From NCBI GenBank assembly GCA_025924755.1, contig JAICHT010000008.1, positions 1 through 26,260 of the forward strand: a DNA stretch of 26,260 nt, read 5' to 3'. The notes below the pieces were generated by a model that saw nothing but the letters and a program-made list of their open reading frames with translations, did no database searches and was not told the origin of the DNA. Of the stretch, positions 16,836 to 24,549 are shown piece after piece. Each line of letters starts with the position of its first letter. Positions within the stretch are counted from its first letter, which is position 1. Both the position numbers and the translations under genes were made by a program. The DNA is from Chitinophagaceae bacterium. GTDB lineage: Bacteria > Bacteroidota > Bacteroidia > Chitinophagales > Chitinophagaceae.

Positions 16836-17960
16836 ATGAATAAGCCCTTAATGAGTCAGGTTGTTGATTTTTTCCGTAATTTATTTAGTACTAGCGATTG
16901 GCCGCCGCGCTGGCAATGCGGTACCTGGACACCCTTCCAAGGCTGGCTATATATTGTGAGTGATTTGATGGTTTGGCTTGCCTATTTTTTAATGCCGCTT
17001 ATCATACTCAATTATCTGTCTAAGAAAAAAGCAGGTGTAAAATTTCATAAAATCTACTTTTTATTTGCTGCGTTTATCCTGCTTTGCGGCTCTACACATT
17101 TTTTAGATGTGGTTATGTTTTGGGTGCCTATGTATCGGCTCAATGCGCTGGTGCGGTTTGCTACAGGTGTGGTTAGTTTGCTTACCGTGTACCAGATGGT
17201 AAATATTTTGCCCGAAGTGTTTAAGCAAAGAACTAACCTGGAATTGGAGAATGAAATTGCGCGGCGGCAGCTTGCCGAGGAGCAACTTGCGGAAGCCAAC
17301 AAGGGGCTGGAAGCTTTTGTCTATATTGCCTCGCATGATTTGAAGGAGCCATTACGGAAAGTAAAAACATTTACCACCCTTTTGCAACAGGAGAATGCCG
17401 GGGTTTTTGATACTAAAAGCAAAGGTTATGTAGATAAAATAATAAGCGCATCGGGCAGAATGCAGTTGCTGATAAATGATGTGTTGACGCTTTCTTCCTT
17501 AAACGATGCTACCGAATTATCTGTTGTAAATATTAACGACACCATAAATAAAGCGTTAGAAGACCTGGAAGTACTCATTGAAGAAAAAGGAGCTATTATA
17601 AAAGTAGATGCACCGCAAATGGTGATAGGAAATGAGATGTATTTATCGCAATTATTTTTAAACCTGGTATCAAACGCTATAAAGTTTTCAGACAAACAGC
17701 CAACGATCACTATAACAGGAGAAGTAAAAGAAGGCACTGCGTTTATCTATGTAGCTGATAATGGAATTGGTATAGAGAAAAAAGACTTTAAACGTATTTT
17801 CCAGGCATTTGAAAGAGTGAATTCCAAATCGCAGTTCGAGGGTTCGGGTATAGGGCTGGCTATTTGTAAGCGAATTATAGATATTCATAAAGGTAGTATA
17901 CAGGTTGCCAGCCAGCCGGGCATAGGCACTACTTTTACTATTCAATTGCCTGCCGCTTAA
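16836..17960 (+). CDS. Sensor histidine kinase with an ethylene-receptor-like (ETR1-type) membrane sensor domain
   Basis: The 374-residue protein has three predicted transmembrane helices (about 36-60, 72-94, 101-125), a short coiled coil (130-158), and a histidine kinase core: H-box with His167 (FVYIASHDLKEPLRK), N-box NLVSNAIKF (Asn280), G1 DNGIGI (Asp308) and G2 GSGIGLAI (337-344). The membrane part lines up with the ethylene-binding domain of plant ETR1 and cyanobacterial homologues. SDLMVWLAYFLMPL corresponds to ETR1 SDFFIAIAYFSIPL, and AFILLCGSTHFLD to AFIVLCGATHLIN. Asp43, Tyr50, Pro54, Cys84 and His88 match ETR1 Asp25, Tyr32, Pro36, Cys65 and His69, with near-identical spacing; ETR1 Ile35 is Met53. 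In ETR1 Cys65 and His69 hold copper(I). No PAS or GAF domain intervenes. Output probably goes to a separate receiver; one lies at 18537. Ligand is inferred, not shown. Confidence 0.93.
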   Translation: MNKPLMSQVVDFFRNLFSTSDWPPRWQCGTWTPFQGWLYIVSDLMVWLAYFLMPLIILNYLSKKKAGVKFHKIYFLFAAFILLCGSTHFLDVVMFWVPMYRLNALVRFATGVVSLLTVYQMVNILPEVFKQRTNLELENEIARRQLAEEQLAEANKGLEAFVYIASHDLKEPLRKVKTFTTLLQQENAGVFDTKSKGYVDKIISASGRMQLLINDVLTLSSLNDATELSVVNINDTINKALEDLEVLIEEKGAIIKVDAPQMVIGNEMYLSQLFLNLVSNAIKFSDKQPTITITGEVKEGTAFIYVADNGIGIEKKDFKRIFQAFERVNSKSQFEGSGIGLAICKRIIDIHKGSIQVASQPGIGTTFTIQLPAA

Positions 17961-18207
17961 AAGATTTACATTGCAGGTTTATTTCGAAGCAGCATTGCAA
18001 TTAAATTTTGCACATCTCAAAGAAATAATAACATTTTGTTTTTGAGTGTTAGCTTTTCAATCTATATTGTAATCAATTTTCTTGTTGACCCTACGAAATT
18101 TTAAATTCGGCTTTAACTGCTAATATGATTATAACGATGCTGTTTTTTTATTGGAATCGTAATAAATTTTGCATTGACTTTGATGCATACCTGAGGGGGA
18201 ATATAGA

Positions 18208-18462
18208 ATGATGACGCTGTATCAGTTTCGATTGTTGAGTGATGAGGACCAACTGGATCTTTTATATAAAGACGGAGTTTATATTGGTAAATTGCAAACT
18301 GAAGATGAATGGATTTTGCTTTACCAGCTTGAATGCTTTTATATAGAAGTAGTGTATAGCAAATACCGGTGCTTTATTATGCAGTTGCGTTGCTTCCGGT
18401 CTACCACCTTGCTCGATCCTTATTTACACCATATGAATGTTTCAAATCTTGTGCAATGCTAG
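18208..18462 (+). CDS. Conserved small protein of unknown function (84 aa)
   Basis: The 84-residue product is acidic at its N-terminus (TLYQFRLLSDEDQLDLLYKDGVYIGK) and ends in a basic, Cys-containing stretch. From memory, short proteins with the pattern TLYQFxLLxExxQ...DGVxIGxR...xLYQxxxFYVEVxY occur widely in Bacteroidota, where they stay unannotated. A purine-rich CTGAGGGGGAA element sits 9-18 bases upstream of the ATG, a stronger ribosome-binding site than most genes here have. There is no signal peptide or membrane segment. It lies between a sensor kinase and a receiver, but the gaps (247 and 74 bases) and a separate promoter before the receiver argue against a tight operon. The function is unknown. 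Confidence 0.7.
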   Translation: MMTLYQFRLLSDEDQLDLLYKDGVYIGKLQTEDEWILLYQLECFYIEVVYSKYRCFIMQLRCFRSTTLLDPYLHHMNVSNLVQC

Positions 18463-18481
18463 GCAATTATTTTTTTATCTA

Positions 18482-18514
18482 TTGCTGAACTTGCTATTTG
18501 TTTCTATAATTTTG
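18482..18514 (+). promoter_or_regulatory. Candidate promoter of the response regulator gene
   Basis: TAATTTTG at 18507-18514 fits the Bacteroidota -7 element TAnnTTTG, and TTG at 18482-18484 lies 22 bases upstream, within the usual spacing for the -33 element. The response regulator ATG follows 22 bases after the -7 box. Confidence 0.45.
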
Positions 18515-18536
18515 CTACTAACAAGCCACCACCAAT

Positions 18537-18989
18537 ATGAAAAAATCCCTGAATGCTAAAAGCATAATATTATATGCTGATGACGACATAGATGATTTGC
18601 AATTAGTGCAGGACGCATTTGCACAATATAACGACCACGTAGAAGTAGTAACTGCTACTGACGGGGTGAAGGCGTTATCCTACATCGAAAGTATTTCGGC
18701 GTATGATCCGGCGCCTTGTTTAATTATCCTGGATATTAATATGCCCCGCATGAACGGTAAAGAAGTGCTGATGAATATTAGAGAAATGGACCGCTTTAAA
18801 GATATACCAGTGATATTATTTACTACATCTTCACAGCCGCAGGATAAAGCGTTTGCTGCTCAAAACAAAGCCGGCTTTATAACCAAACCTTTAGACATCA
18901 GGCAGATGGAAATCATTACCGATCAATTTATCAATCATTGTACCGATGAAGTAAAAAGGCATCTTAAAAGAAAGATCAGCGATCTCTAA
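18537..18989 (+). CDS. Single-domain response regulator (receiver only)
   Basis: The 150-residue protein is a stand-alone REC domain. The acidic pocket is Asp15/Asp16 in LYADDDIDD, the phospho-acceptor is Asp66 in LIILDINMPRMNG, the switch Thr is in FTTSS (about 96-97) and the conserved Lys is Lys117 in ITKPLD. No output domain follows, so it signals by protein-protein contact, as in Rcp1/CheY-like regulators. The IDDLQLVQDAF start is typical of the Rcp1-like group, which often partners kinases with photoreceptor or ethylene-receptor-like inputs. The nearest kinase is the ethylene-receptor-like one 0.6 kb upstream, which lacks a receiver of its own. Pairing of the two is inferred from position. 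Confidence 0.93.
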   Translation: MKKSLNAKSIILYADDDIDDLQLVQDAFAQYNDHVEVVTATDGVKALSYIESISAYDPAPCLIILDINMPRMNGKEVLMNIREMDRFKDIPVILFTTSSQPQDKAFAAQNKAGFITKPLDIRQMEIITDQFINHCTDEVKRHLKRKISDL

Positions 18990-19025
18990 CTGTTTTAACC
19001 GGCGCTTTGCCTGATTATAAATAAT

Positions 19026-19057
19026 AAAAAAGCCTCAGTATAAGCTGAGGCTTTTTT
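19026..19057. terminator. Bidirectional terminator between convergent genes
   Basis: A perfect 13-bp stem (19026-19038 and 19045-19057, core GCCTCAG/CTGAGGC) with a 6-nt loop has an A run on one side and a T run on the other. It can terminate both the response regulator transcript and the converging Met-rich protein gene. Confidence 0.9.
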
Positions 19058-19077
19058 ATTATTTACTTACAAGCCCC

Positions 19078-19431
19078 TTACATCTTGTCTTTCTTCATTT
19101 TCATGTTTTTGTGCATGTTCATCATTCCCATTTTTCCATCCATATACACGCACTGGCCGTCTTTAAGCATTTTAGTGGTGCCATTTTTCATCTTAACCGT
19201 ACCATCTTTCATAACCGTAGTGCCGTTGCTCATGGTCATGTCCTCATTCATGTCCATAGATTCGCCACCCTTCATTACTGTCATCTTGCCGTTTTCCATC
19301 ATCACACAGTCTTTCATTTTATGATCCATTTTATCCATACTTTTTCCAGCCATTTTATTGTCCTTCTTATCCTGGGCAAATGCGCCCATAGATATTGCAG
19401 TTAGCATTAAAGCAAAAAGAATTTTTTTCAT
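19078..19431 (-). CDS. Methionine-rich exported protein, DUF6799-like
   Basis: The 117-residue precursor starts with a signal peptide (MKKILFALMLTAISMGAFA, cleavage before QDKK). The mature ~98 residues contain 23 Met, 2 Cys and several Asp and Lys. They form repeating short beta-like units: DCVMMENGKMTVMKGG, MTMSNGTTVMKDGTVKMKNG, TKMLKDGQCVYMDGKMGM, with an MNMHKNMKMKKDKM tail. This pattern matches, from memory, the DUF6799 family of Bacteroidota. Met-rich exported proteins often bind copper(I), and the M-x-M and M-x-x-M spacings here would allow it, but no such role is established for this family. The gene converges on the response regulator and shares its terminator. Confidence 0.82.
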   Translation of the reverse strand: MKKILFALMLTAISMGAFAQDKKDNKMAGKSMDKMDHKMKDCVMMENGKMTVMKGGESMDMNEDMTMSNGTTVMKDGTVKMKNGTTKMLKDGQCVYMDGKMGMMNMHKNMKMKKDKM

Positions 19432-19621
19432 ATTGCAAAGTTTTAGAAAAGTTAGTGAATTTAATAGTAACTGACTTTTTTTAGTATCAGGATTTAAAGT
19501 TATATTATTGTTAGTAGCTGGTTTTAATGAAAAATCATTTTAATGCGTGAATCCACATCATTTGGCTTGGAAATTTTAATGTCATTATGTATAATTGTGC
19601 CGCAAGCAATTGTTACTTACT

Positions 19622-20131
19622 ATGGAAACCAACGCTAATTCTCTTTCCGAATCTTTAACCGATGGATTAAATGAGGGCGCCGTTTATGCGCACCTGATTA
19701 CTTACCTTAAACAAAACAAATACAAAATTATAAACGACAACAGCGAGGATGAAATAAAGAAAAGTCATCATATTGTGGCTGTTTCTAAAACCGGGCGCAA
19801 AGAAGTAATTGAAGTAAAATCAAATTATACAGAGCGGCATGATGGATTGAAAAAAGAGCAGGAAAAGAAAACCGATTTAAAGCAACAGGCAAAATATTGG
19901 TTTAGCGAAGCATTGCTTTCATCATTTGTAAACTTTGGCCGGTATAGTATAAGTGGAAAAGTAACACTGGCACTGGGTGTTCCGGACACTGAGCGGTACC
20001 AGCAGATTATTGAAAAGGTACAGGAATACTTTACTGCCAACAACCTCAATCTCAAAGTGTATATGGTAGCGGATGATGGAAAAGTAAAGGTACACAACCT
20101 GAACGAGAATGAATTGAGGTCAAAAAAGTAA
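19622..20131 (+). CDS. Uncharacterised protein, possible PD-(D/E)XK nuclease-like fold
   Basis: The start chosen is the ATG at 19622 (METNANSLSESL), giving 169 residues; the frame opens 27 bases earlier with a less likely MCRKQLLLT leader. The region KTGRKEVIEVKSNY holds an E-x-K (Glu64, Lys66) on a predicted beta strand, preceded by acidic residues (SEDE, 41-44) and followed by a helix KQQAKYWFSEALLSS whose Gln-Ala-x-x-Tyr pattern is frequent after the ExK strand in PD-(D/E)XK nucleases. The C-terminal part (KVTLALGVPDTERYQQII) would complete an alpha/beta fold. The protein is cytosolic. No methyltransferase or other restriction partner is nearby, so DNA cleavage is only a possibility; the family is not recognised. 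Confidence 0.65.
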   Translation: METNANSLSESLTDGLNEGAVYAHLITYLKQNKYKIINDNSEDEIKKSHHIVAVSKTGRKEVIEVKSNYTERHDGLKKEQEKKTDLKQQAKYWFSEALLSSFVNFGRYSISGKVTLALGVPDTERYQQIIEKVQEYFTANNLNLKVYMVADDGKVKVHNLNENELRSKK

Positions 20132-20217
20132 GCTGCAAATTTTGTAGTGGTACTATGGTTTGTATATAACGACTATTGGTTTAGATACAATTTTTGTGCG
20201 GCCATAAAACTAACGGC

Positions 20218-21336
20218 CTAAACTTTTTTAGCGGTTTCTTTCCTTTTTATTTTATGTAAAAGCTTGTTTACTTTACGCGGCGGATGTTCTTCATCGCCCA
20301 GCAAAATGCCCCAGGGTTGCAGCCCATCTACCCGGTCAAAAATAACTTTAGCAATGGCTATATATGGTATTGACAAAAACATACCGGGTATCCCCCAAAT
20401 CATTTCACCGGCAATAACACCTATAATAACAATCAATGGATTTACTCTTACCTGGGAACCTACAATTTTAGGCATCAAAAAATTGCTATCAAATAAATGT
20501 ATGCATATAATAACAATAGCTACAAACAATGCATACCTGCTTTCGGACGTAGAGAATGTAATACTCACACTTATTAAAAGAGCGGTAAAGATGCCTATAT
20601 ATGGTATTACATTAAAGATGCCTACCATCAGGCCCAGCATAAGGGCATACTTTATCCCCAGTATAAAGAAGGCCGTGCAACCAATAGCTGCTACAATTGT
20701 CATTTCGAAGAAAAGCCCAAGGATATATTTTTTGATGATGTGCTTTACTTGCTCAGAGATATCGTAGATAATGGATATATACTTTTCTGAAAAAGCCGCT
20801 ACTACAAAACGCATTAACAACCGGCGGTAATAAAGTAAAAAAAAGGTATAGATAAAAATAAACACCAGGAACAACACAATAGCCGATACTGATAAGATCG
20901 TTTGCTCTACAATAACTCCGCTTGATTTTAGAAGATTTTTTCCGGCATTGTTGATATAGGTAGTTTGTTTGGCAATATTAATATGCAAGGTGTTTGCAGC
21001 CCATTTTTGAATACCAGAGGTTAATACTGAAAGCTGGTCTTTGAGCTGTGGCCACTCCTGGCTTAGCGAAGCAATCTGCGAACCCAATATATATAGTATT
21101 AATGCCGCAAAAGCAAAGAAAATAATTACAGAAAGAATAGCAGCGACACCACGGGGAAGCTTCAGCCTGTTTTCCTGGAAGTTGGCCAGCGGCAGCAGTA
21201 GCAATGAAAACAGCAGCGAAAACAATAATGGCGTCAGTATATCTTTCCCTAATATAGCAAGGTATCCTGCGGCAATCAATATCACAAGTACAAAGGCAAG
21301 CTTGGCGTAAAAGGGTAACGTAACTTTTGGGTTCAT
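20218..21336 (-). CDS. AI-2E family transporter (PerM/YdiK/TqsA superfamily)
   Basis: The 372-residue membrane protein has about eight predicted transmembrane helices in the usual arrangement. Two or three come first (LAFVLVILIAAGYLAIL, LLFSLLFSLLLLPLA, AAILSVIIFFAFAALILYIL). A soluble segment follows (SLSQEWPQLKDQL to LKSSGVIVEQT), then another cluster with the family-typical motifs YIGIFTAL, FDSNFLMPKIVGSQVRVNPLIVI and IWGIPGMFLSIPYIAIAKVI. A short basic cytoplasmic tail ends in KVNKLLHKIKRKE. The family name derives from the AI-2 exporter TqsA, but members also include sodium/proton antiporters, so the substrate is undecided. A 14-bp palindrome, ATACTG-TT-CAGTAT (21349-21362), lies 13 bases upstream of the start. 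The gene converges with the one ending at 20131. Confidence 0.95.
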   Translation of the reverse strand: MNPKVTLPFYAKLAFVLVILIAAGYLAILGKDILTPLLFSLLFSLLLLPLANFQENRLKLPRGVAAILSVIIFFAFAALILYILGSQIASLSQEWPQLKDQLSVLTSGIQKWAANTLHINIAKQTTYINNAGKNLLKSSGVIVEQTILSVSAIVLFLVFIFIYTFFLLYYRRLLMRFVVAAFSEKYISIIYDISEQVKHIIKKYILGLFFEMTIVAAIGCTAFFILGIKYALMLGLMVGIFNVIPYIGIFTALLISVSITFSTSESRYALFVAIVIICIHLFDSNFLMPKIVGSQVRVNPLIVIIGVIAGEMIWGIPGMFLSIPYIAIAKVIFDRVDGLQPWGILLGDEEHPPRKVNKLLHKIKRKETAKKV

Positions 21337-21619
21337 AAAGCGTTATTAATACTGTTCAGTATATCAAGCTATCAAATACTATACTGTTTATTGAAATATA
21401 GAAAATAAGAGCAATCTTTCTTAGTTGGGTTAAGTTTTATTTAAGGGAATGTTGCCATTATAATCTTACCATTTTATTAATTAAACCGTAGTTCCGATAT
21501 AGTATCCTAAACACATTACGGACGCTGCGGCAATTGTATTTTATTTAAGAACCAAAATGCAATAGTCAGGCTACCCGGCACGTTTCTTCACCATTATGTT
21601 ATAAGATAAAACAGCAGTC

Positions 21620-23002
21620 ATGCAAAAGGTTTATTTACTGCTTCGCAGCAATCAGCAAACCGGCCCATATACTATTGAGGAGTTAAACCAACTGGGTTTA
21701 AAAACCAATGACCTGATATGGGTGGAAGGAAAAAGTGCCGGCTGGTCTTACCCATCAGAGATTGAAGAATTAATTCCTTTTTTAAGCCCGCACCTAAAAG
21801 AAGCTGCTATGCGGCCGGAAGTGGCTATGGCTGCGGAACACATGCATGATGCATATATGCCACCACCTACAAGAAAGACGGCTGTTGCAAAAGCAGCGGC
21901 ACCTCATAAAATATTTATCTCTTTGCCCGGACAGGCTGCTACCGCTACTGCTGCCATTCAGGAACCTTCGCCTGAAGAACTGTTGGAACAAAAGGCTGAA
22001 ATGTTGCGGCGCAGAGCACAGGCTTACAAACCCGAAAACAAAGTGCCGGCAGACAGCAATCCTGTAACAACCAAGTACGCCCGTTCTTTAGCTGATATAG
22101 AGGAAGATTACACTTCGTGGGTGTACCAGCAAAAAACTAAAAAGAAAGCGCCGGTTTCCAGGAGGAACTTAACCATAGCAGGCATAGGGGTGATATTGCT
22201 TATGGCCGGGTATGGCATAACCAAATTGGTGACTTCTAAAAGTGCAGAACCGCAAAGCGTTGCAGCAAAAAATAATCCTCAAGCCTTGTTATCTCAACCT
22301 GCCACAGAGGAACCACCTCCAACAGAGCCCGCTGAAAATAAAGCGAAAAGCACTATACCTGCTAATACTAAAATTGAACGTAAAACTATAGTGGAACACC
22401 CGGCTACCAAGTCAAAAAAAGTAACATATATTCCGGTGCGGCAATCAACATCTAAAGCAGCAGGTCCGGAAATTAACTCTAAAATGGAGGCGGCAGAAAC
22501 AACTACAAATACAAACCGTACATCAGCCGATATTAAAAAGTCCGATGCACCGGAAGCAACCGCGCAAAAGAAAACTTTGGGAGAGAAGATTGACGGTTTT
22601 TTGGATAAACTTAAACGTAAGAAAACAAAAAATGCGCCTGCAGAAAACCCTCAAACGCCCAATACTACCGATGCAGGCGGAGAAAGGAAGGCAATACACC
22701 GAGGCGATGGCACTACTGCTACTGAAGCTAACCTTGCCAATTATATTGATATTACACCCAGTGAGCCACAGGATAACTGGATGATGGGAATTCATGGATT
22801 GAAGATTACAGTTCGCAACAGAAGCAGCCAAACTGTACAAAATGCAGCCGTGGAAGTGCGTTATTATAATGATCAGCAAGAACTGCTGGATAAGAAAATT
22901 ATAAACATTGCCAATATACCTCCAGGCCAATCGGCGAACGCTGCGGTTCCGGATCACCGCTTAGCCGACCATACTGATTATCAGTTATTGTCTGCAAATT
23001 AA
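21620..23002 (+). CDS. Membrane protein with N-terminal GYF_2 (DUF4339) domain
   Basis: Residues 4-52 (YLLLRSNQQTGPYTIEELNQL, DLIWVEGKSAGWSYPSEI) match the GYF_2/DUF4339 fold: the GPYT motif and the W-x-E-G...W core are present. A long disordered Ala/Pro/Lys-rich stretch with a coiled segment (120-135) leads to one transmembrane helix (about 183-203, LTIAGIGVILLMAGYGITKLV). A second low-complexity extracytoplasmic linker follows, and then a C-terminal beta-sandwich-like domain (about 365-455, GIHGLKITVRNRSSQTVQNAAVEVRYYN) of FxLYD type. The GYF_2 domain would face the cytosol and the C-terminal domain the periplasm, suggesting an envelope adaptor or sensor. No partner is adjacent. The domain calls are good; the function is unknown. 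Confidence 0.82.
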   Translation: MQKVYLLLRSNQQTGPYTIEELNQLGLKTNDLIWVEGKSAGWSYPSEIEELIPFLSPHLKEAAMRPEVAMAAEHMHDAYMPPPTRKTAVAKAAAPHKIFISLPGQAATATAAIQEPSPEELLEQKAEMLRRRAQAYKPENKVPADSNPVTTKYARSLADIEEDYTSWVYQQKTKKKAPVSRRNLTIAGIGVILLMAGYGITKLVTSKSAEPQSVAAKNNPQALLSQPATEEPPPTEPAENKAKSTIPANTKIERKTIVEHPATKSKKVTYIPVRQSTSKAAGPEINSKMEAAETTTNTNRTSADIKKSDAPEATAQKKTLGEKIDGFLDKLKRKKTKNAPAENPQTPNTTDAGGERKAIHRGDGTTATEANLANYIDITPSEPQDNWMMGIHGLKITVRNRSSQTVQNAAVEVRYYNDQQELLDKKIINIANIPPGQSANAAVPDHRLADHTDYQLLSAN

Positions 23003-23087
23003 GGCACCTGAAATCGTGTGTACGTTTGCCTAAAATTGCACTGAAATATGTAAGACGAAAACATATTGCTGCTTTGCGAAGAAACAT

Positions 23088-23118
23088 TTTGTGTAAATAG
23101 TTCAATTCCTTAGCTTTG
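23088..23118 (+). promoter_or_regulatory. Promoter of tRNA-Pro, consensus Bacteroidota type
   Basis: TTTG at 23088-23091 is followed after exactly 19 bases by TAGCTTTG at 23111-23118, which matches the TTTG-N19-TAnnTTTG consensus. The tRNA starts 64 bases past the -7 box, giving a short 5' leader. Confidence 0.6.
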
Positions 23119-23182
23119 CGCTCCCACAACAGAAAAGGTTTGAATTTTAAGGTTCAAATTGAAATATGGTGTGACATAGAAT

Positions 23183-23256
23183 CGGGAAGTAGCGCAGGCC
23201 GGTAGCGCACCTGGTTTGGGACCAGGGGGTCGCAGGTTCGAATCCTGTCTTCCCGA
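23183..23256 (+). tRNA. tRNA-Pro, anticodon TGG
   Basis: The acceptor stem pairs CGGGAAG (23183-23189) with CTTCCCG (23249-23255), followed by discriminator A. The anticodon stem CCTGG/CCAGG encloses the loop TTTGGGA with anticodon TGG at 23217-23219. The T arm contains GGTTCGAATCC. The 3' CCA is not encoded. The accessory DNA to the right begins directly after this gene. Confidence 0.97.
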
Positions 23257-23265
23257 CAACTAATT

Positions 23266-23306
23266 AGCGCAAATACTTTATTATTAAGTTTTTGCGCTTT
23301 TATTTT
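23266..23306 (+). terminator. Terminator downstream of tRNA-Pro
   Basis: An 8-bp stem (AGCGCAAA at 23266-23273, TTTGCGCT at 23291-23298) with a 17-nt AT-rich loop is followed by T-rich sequence. It starts 10 bases after the tRNA. Confidence 0.65.
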
Positions 23307-23356
23307 TAAGTTAGGGAGTAAAAGGGGAGTAAAAATTAAAGATTTAAGATATTGTT

Positions 23357-23563
23357 TTAGGATATGCTATTACTAATTAGGTATTTACTGAAACCTACTT
23401 TACCATTACCCCGTTCATCAACAAACATATTGCTTGATTCGGCTGATAAAATTAGGCTTAGCTTGTTATTGTCTTCACGAATACAAATTTTTTCCCACTG
23501 TTCTAAAAGATAGGCTACTGGCACTCTTAATCTGTGCGCCTCAAGACTATAGTTGACAGACAC
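23357..23563 (-). pseudogene. Probable C-terminal remnant of an unknown gene next to the IS element
   Basis: A 68-codon open frame ends at 23357 and has protein-like composition (RVPVAYLLEQWEKICI, NKLSLILSAESSNMF). Its only start is a GTG at 23561-23563, which falls inside the proposed end of the insertion element (23554), and the frame stays open into the element. It is therefore likely the tail of a gene cut by the insertion or rearrangement. I do not recognise the family. It could also be a chance open frame, since no homologue can be named. Confidence 0.3.
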
Positions 23564-24549
23564 TGTAAGGTAAATTTTTTGCCGATGAAAAGAAAAGGAA
23601 TTAAGTAGCTGTAAGTTTTTCTCTTAAGACTTCATAAGGTGTTTTTCCTTTCAGGGCTGCATTGGGGCGATGGTAGTTATAGAAGTTTTCCCATTCTTCC
23701 AGCTTTTTCAAAATATCTATATCATGCGTGTATTCAATTAACTGATAGAACTCTCTTTGATCGGTAAGATGCGATCGCTCCACCTTTCCATTTAGATGAG
23801 GAGAAGCTTTTTTGATGTACACATGCCGGATGCCTAAGTCTTCACAGTGCCAGTGAAACAAAGCCTGGAACTCATGGCCATTATCTGTTTGTATGGTATG
23901 GATGCGAAAAGGAAATTTTACTCGTACCCGGTCCACAAAACGGGTGGCATTTTCCTTTGGGTGTGCTTATCATAGATGTATAAGGCTCGGGCTCGGGTAG
24001 CATCATCAATGGCTGTATATTGATAACGTTTACATTCATTTTTAGTAAGCCAATCTGTATAGGTGAAGAATTTTACATCGATTTGAATTCGATGCCCCGG
24101 CACCTGCTTTTCATAGCGCTTAAAGGGCTCCATAGAGCGCTTCCTTTGGTGCTGGGGAAGCCGGTTAAGGCCATTTCCTTTCAGCACACTATACACACCA
24201 CTATGAGAAACTTTGATGTCATGGTAGCGCTTTAAATACCAGGAGATGCGCAGTTGGCCTAAGTAGTAGTTGGTTCTTAAATAAATAATCAATTCTTCCA
24301 CGTGCTTTGGTACCCTGATCTTTGGGTTTTGGGGACAGGGTTTGCTGTTAATTAAAGCTTTCTCACCTTCTTTGGCATAATCCCGCTTCCATTTGTAATA
24401 GGATTCCCGGGAGATGCCAAAGAACCGACAAGTTTTAGATACGTTCTTATGTTCTTTTCCATAAGCCAAGATCTTCAACTTATGGTGAACGGTAAAATGA
24501 GCATTTATATTCATACATAGACATTTAGCTAGTAAGGTAAAAACTGTCA
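23554..24549 (-). mobile_element. IS481-like insertion sequence (about 1 kb), transposase frameshifted
   Basis: The element holds one transposase gene on the minus strand and is bounded by short inverted ends: TGACAG at 23554-23559 and CTGTCA at 24544-24549, giving 996 bp, a normal size for IS481. The right boundary is supported independently: the reading frame of the truncated DUF885 gene remains homologous up to base 24550 and no further. No target-site duplication is visible, and the left flank is not the missing 5' part of that gene, so the insertion was followed or accompanied by rearrangement. The ends share only 6 bp by eye, so the exact boundaries are approximate. Confidence 0.65.
23601..24514 (-). 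pseudogene. IS481-family transposase, interrupted by a frameshift
   Basis: The first part (24514 down to 23918) begins with a helix-turn-helix domain, KILAYGKEHKNVSKTCRFFGISRESYYKWKR, followed by an rve/DDE integrase core including IQIDVKFF. The second part (23936 down to 23601) carries the second Asp in IQTDNGHEFQ and the catalytic Glu in HLNGKVERSH. The two frames join near 23951-23961, where adding one base (or removing two) restores the line from YDKHT to ENATRFVDRVRVKFPF. IS481 transposases are normally a single frame. The canonical slippery heptamer CCCAAAG present there is out of register for a -1 slip from the first frame, so a disabling mutation (or sequencing error) is more likely than programmed frameshifting. 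Confidence 0.85.

Noticed and set aside
20180..20217. GGCC-containing inverted pair as a terminator for the AI-2E gene
   Set aside because: The stem is only about 4-5 bp with an 11-base gap and no T tract.
23918..23965. Programmed -1 frameshifting in the transposase
   Set aside because: The CCCAAAG heptamer is not in register with the first frame and IS481 transposases are normally made from one frame, so mutation is simpler.
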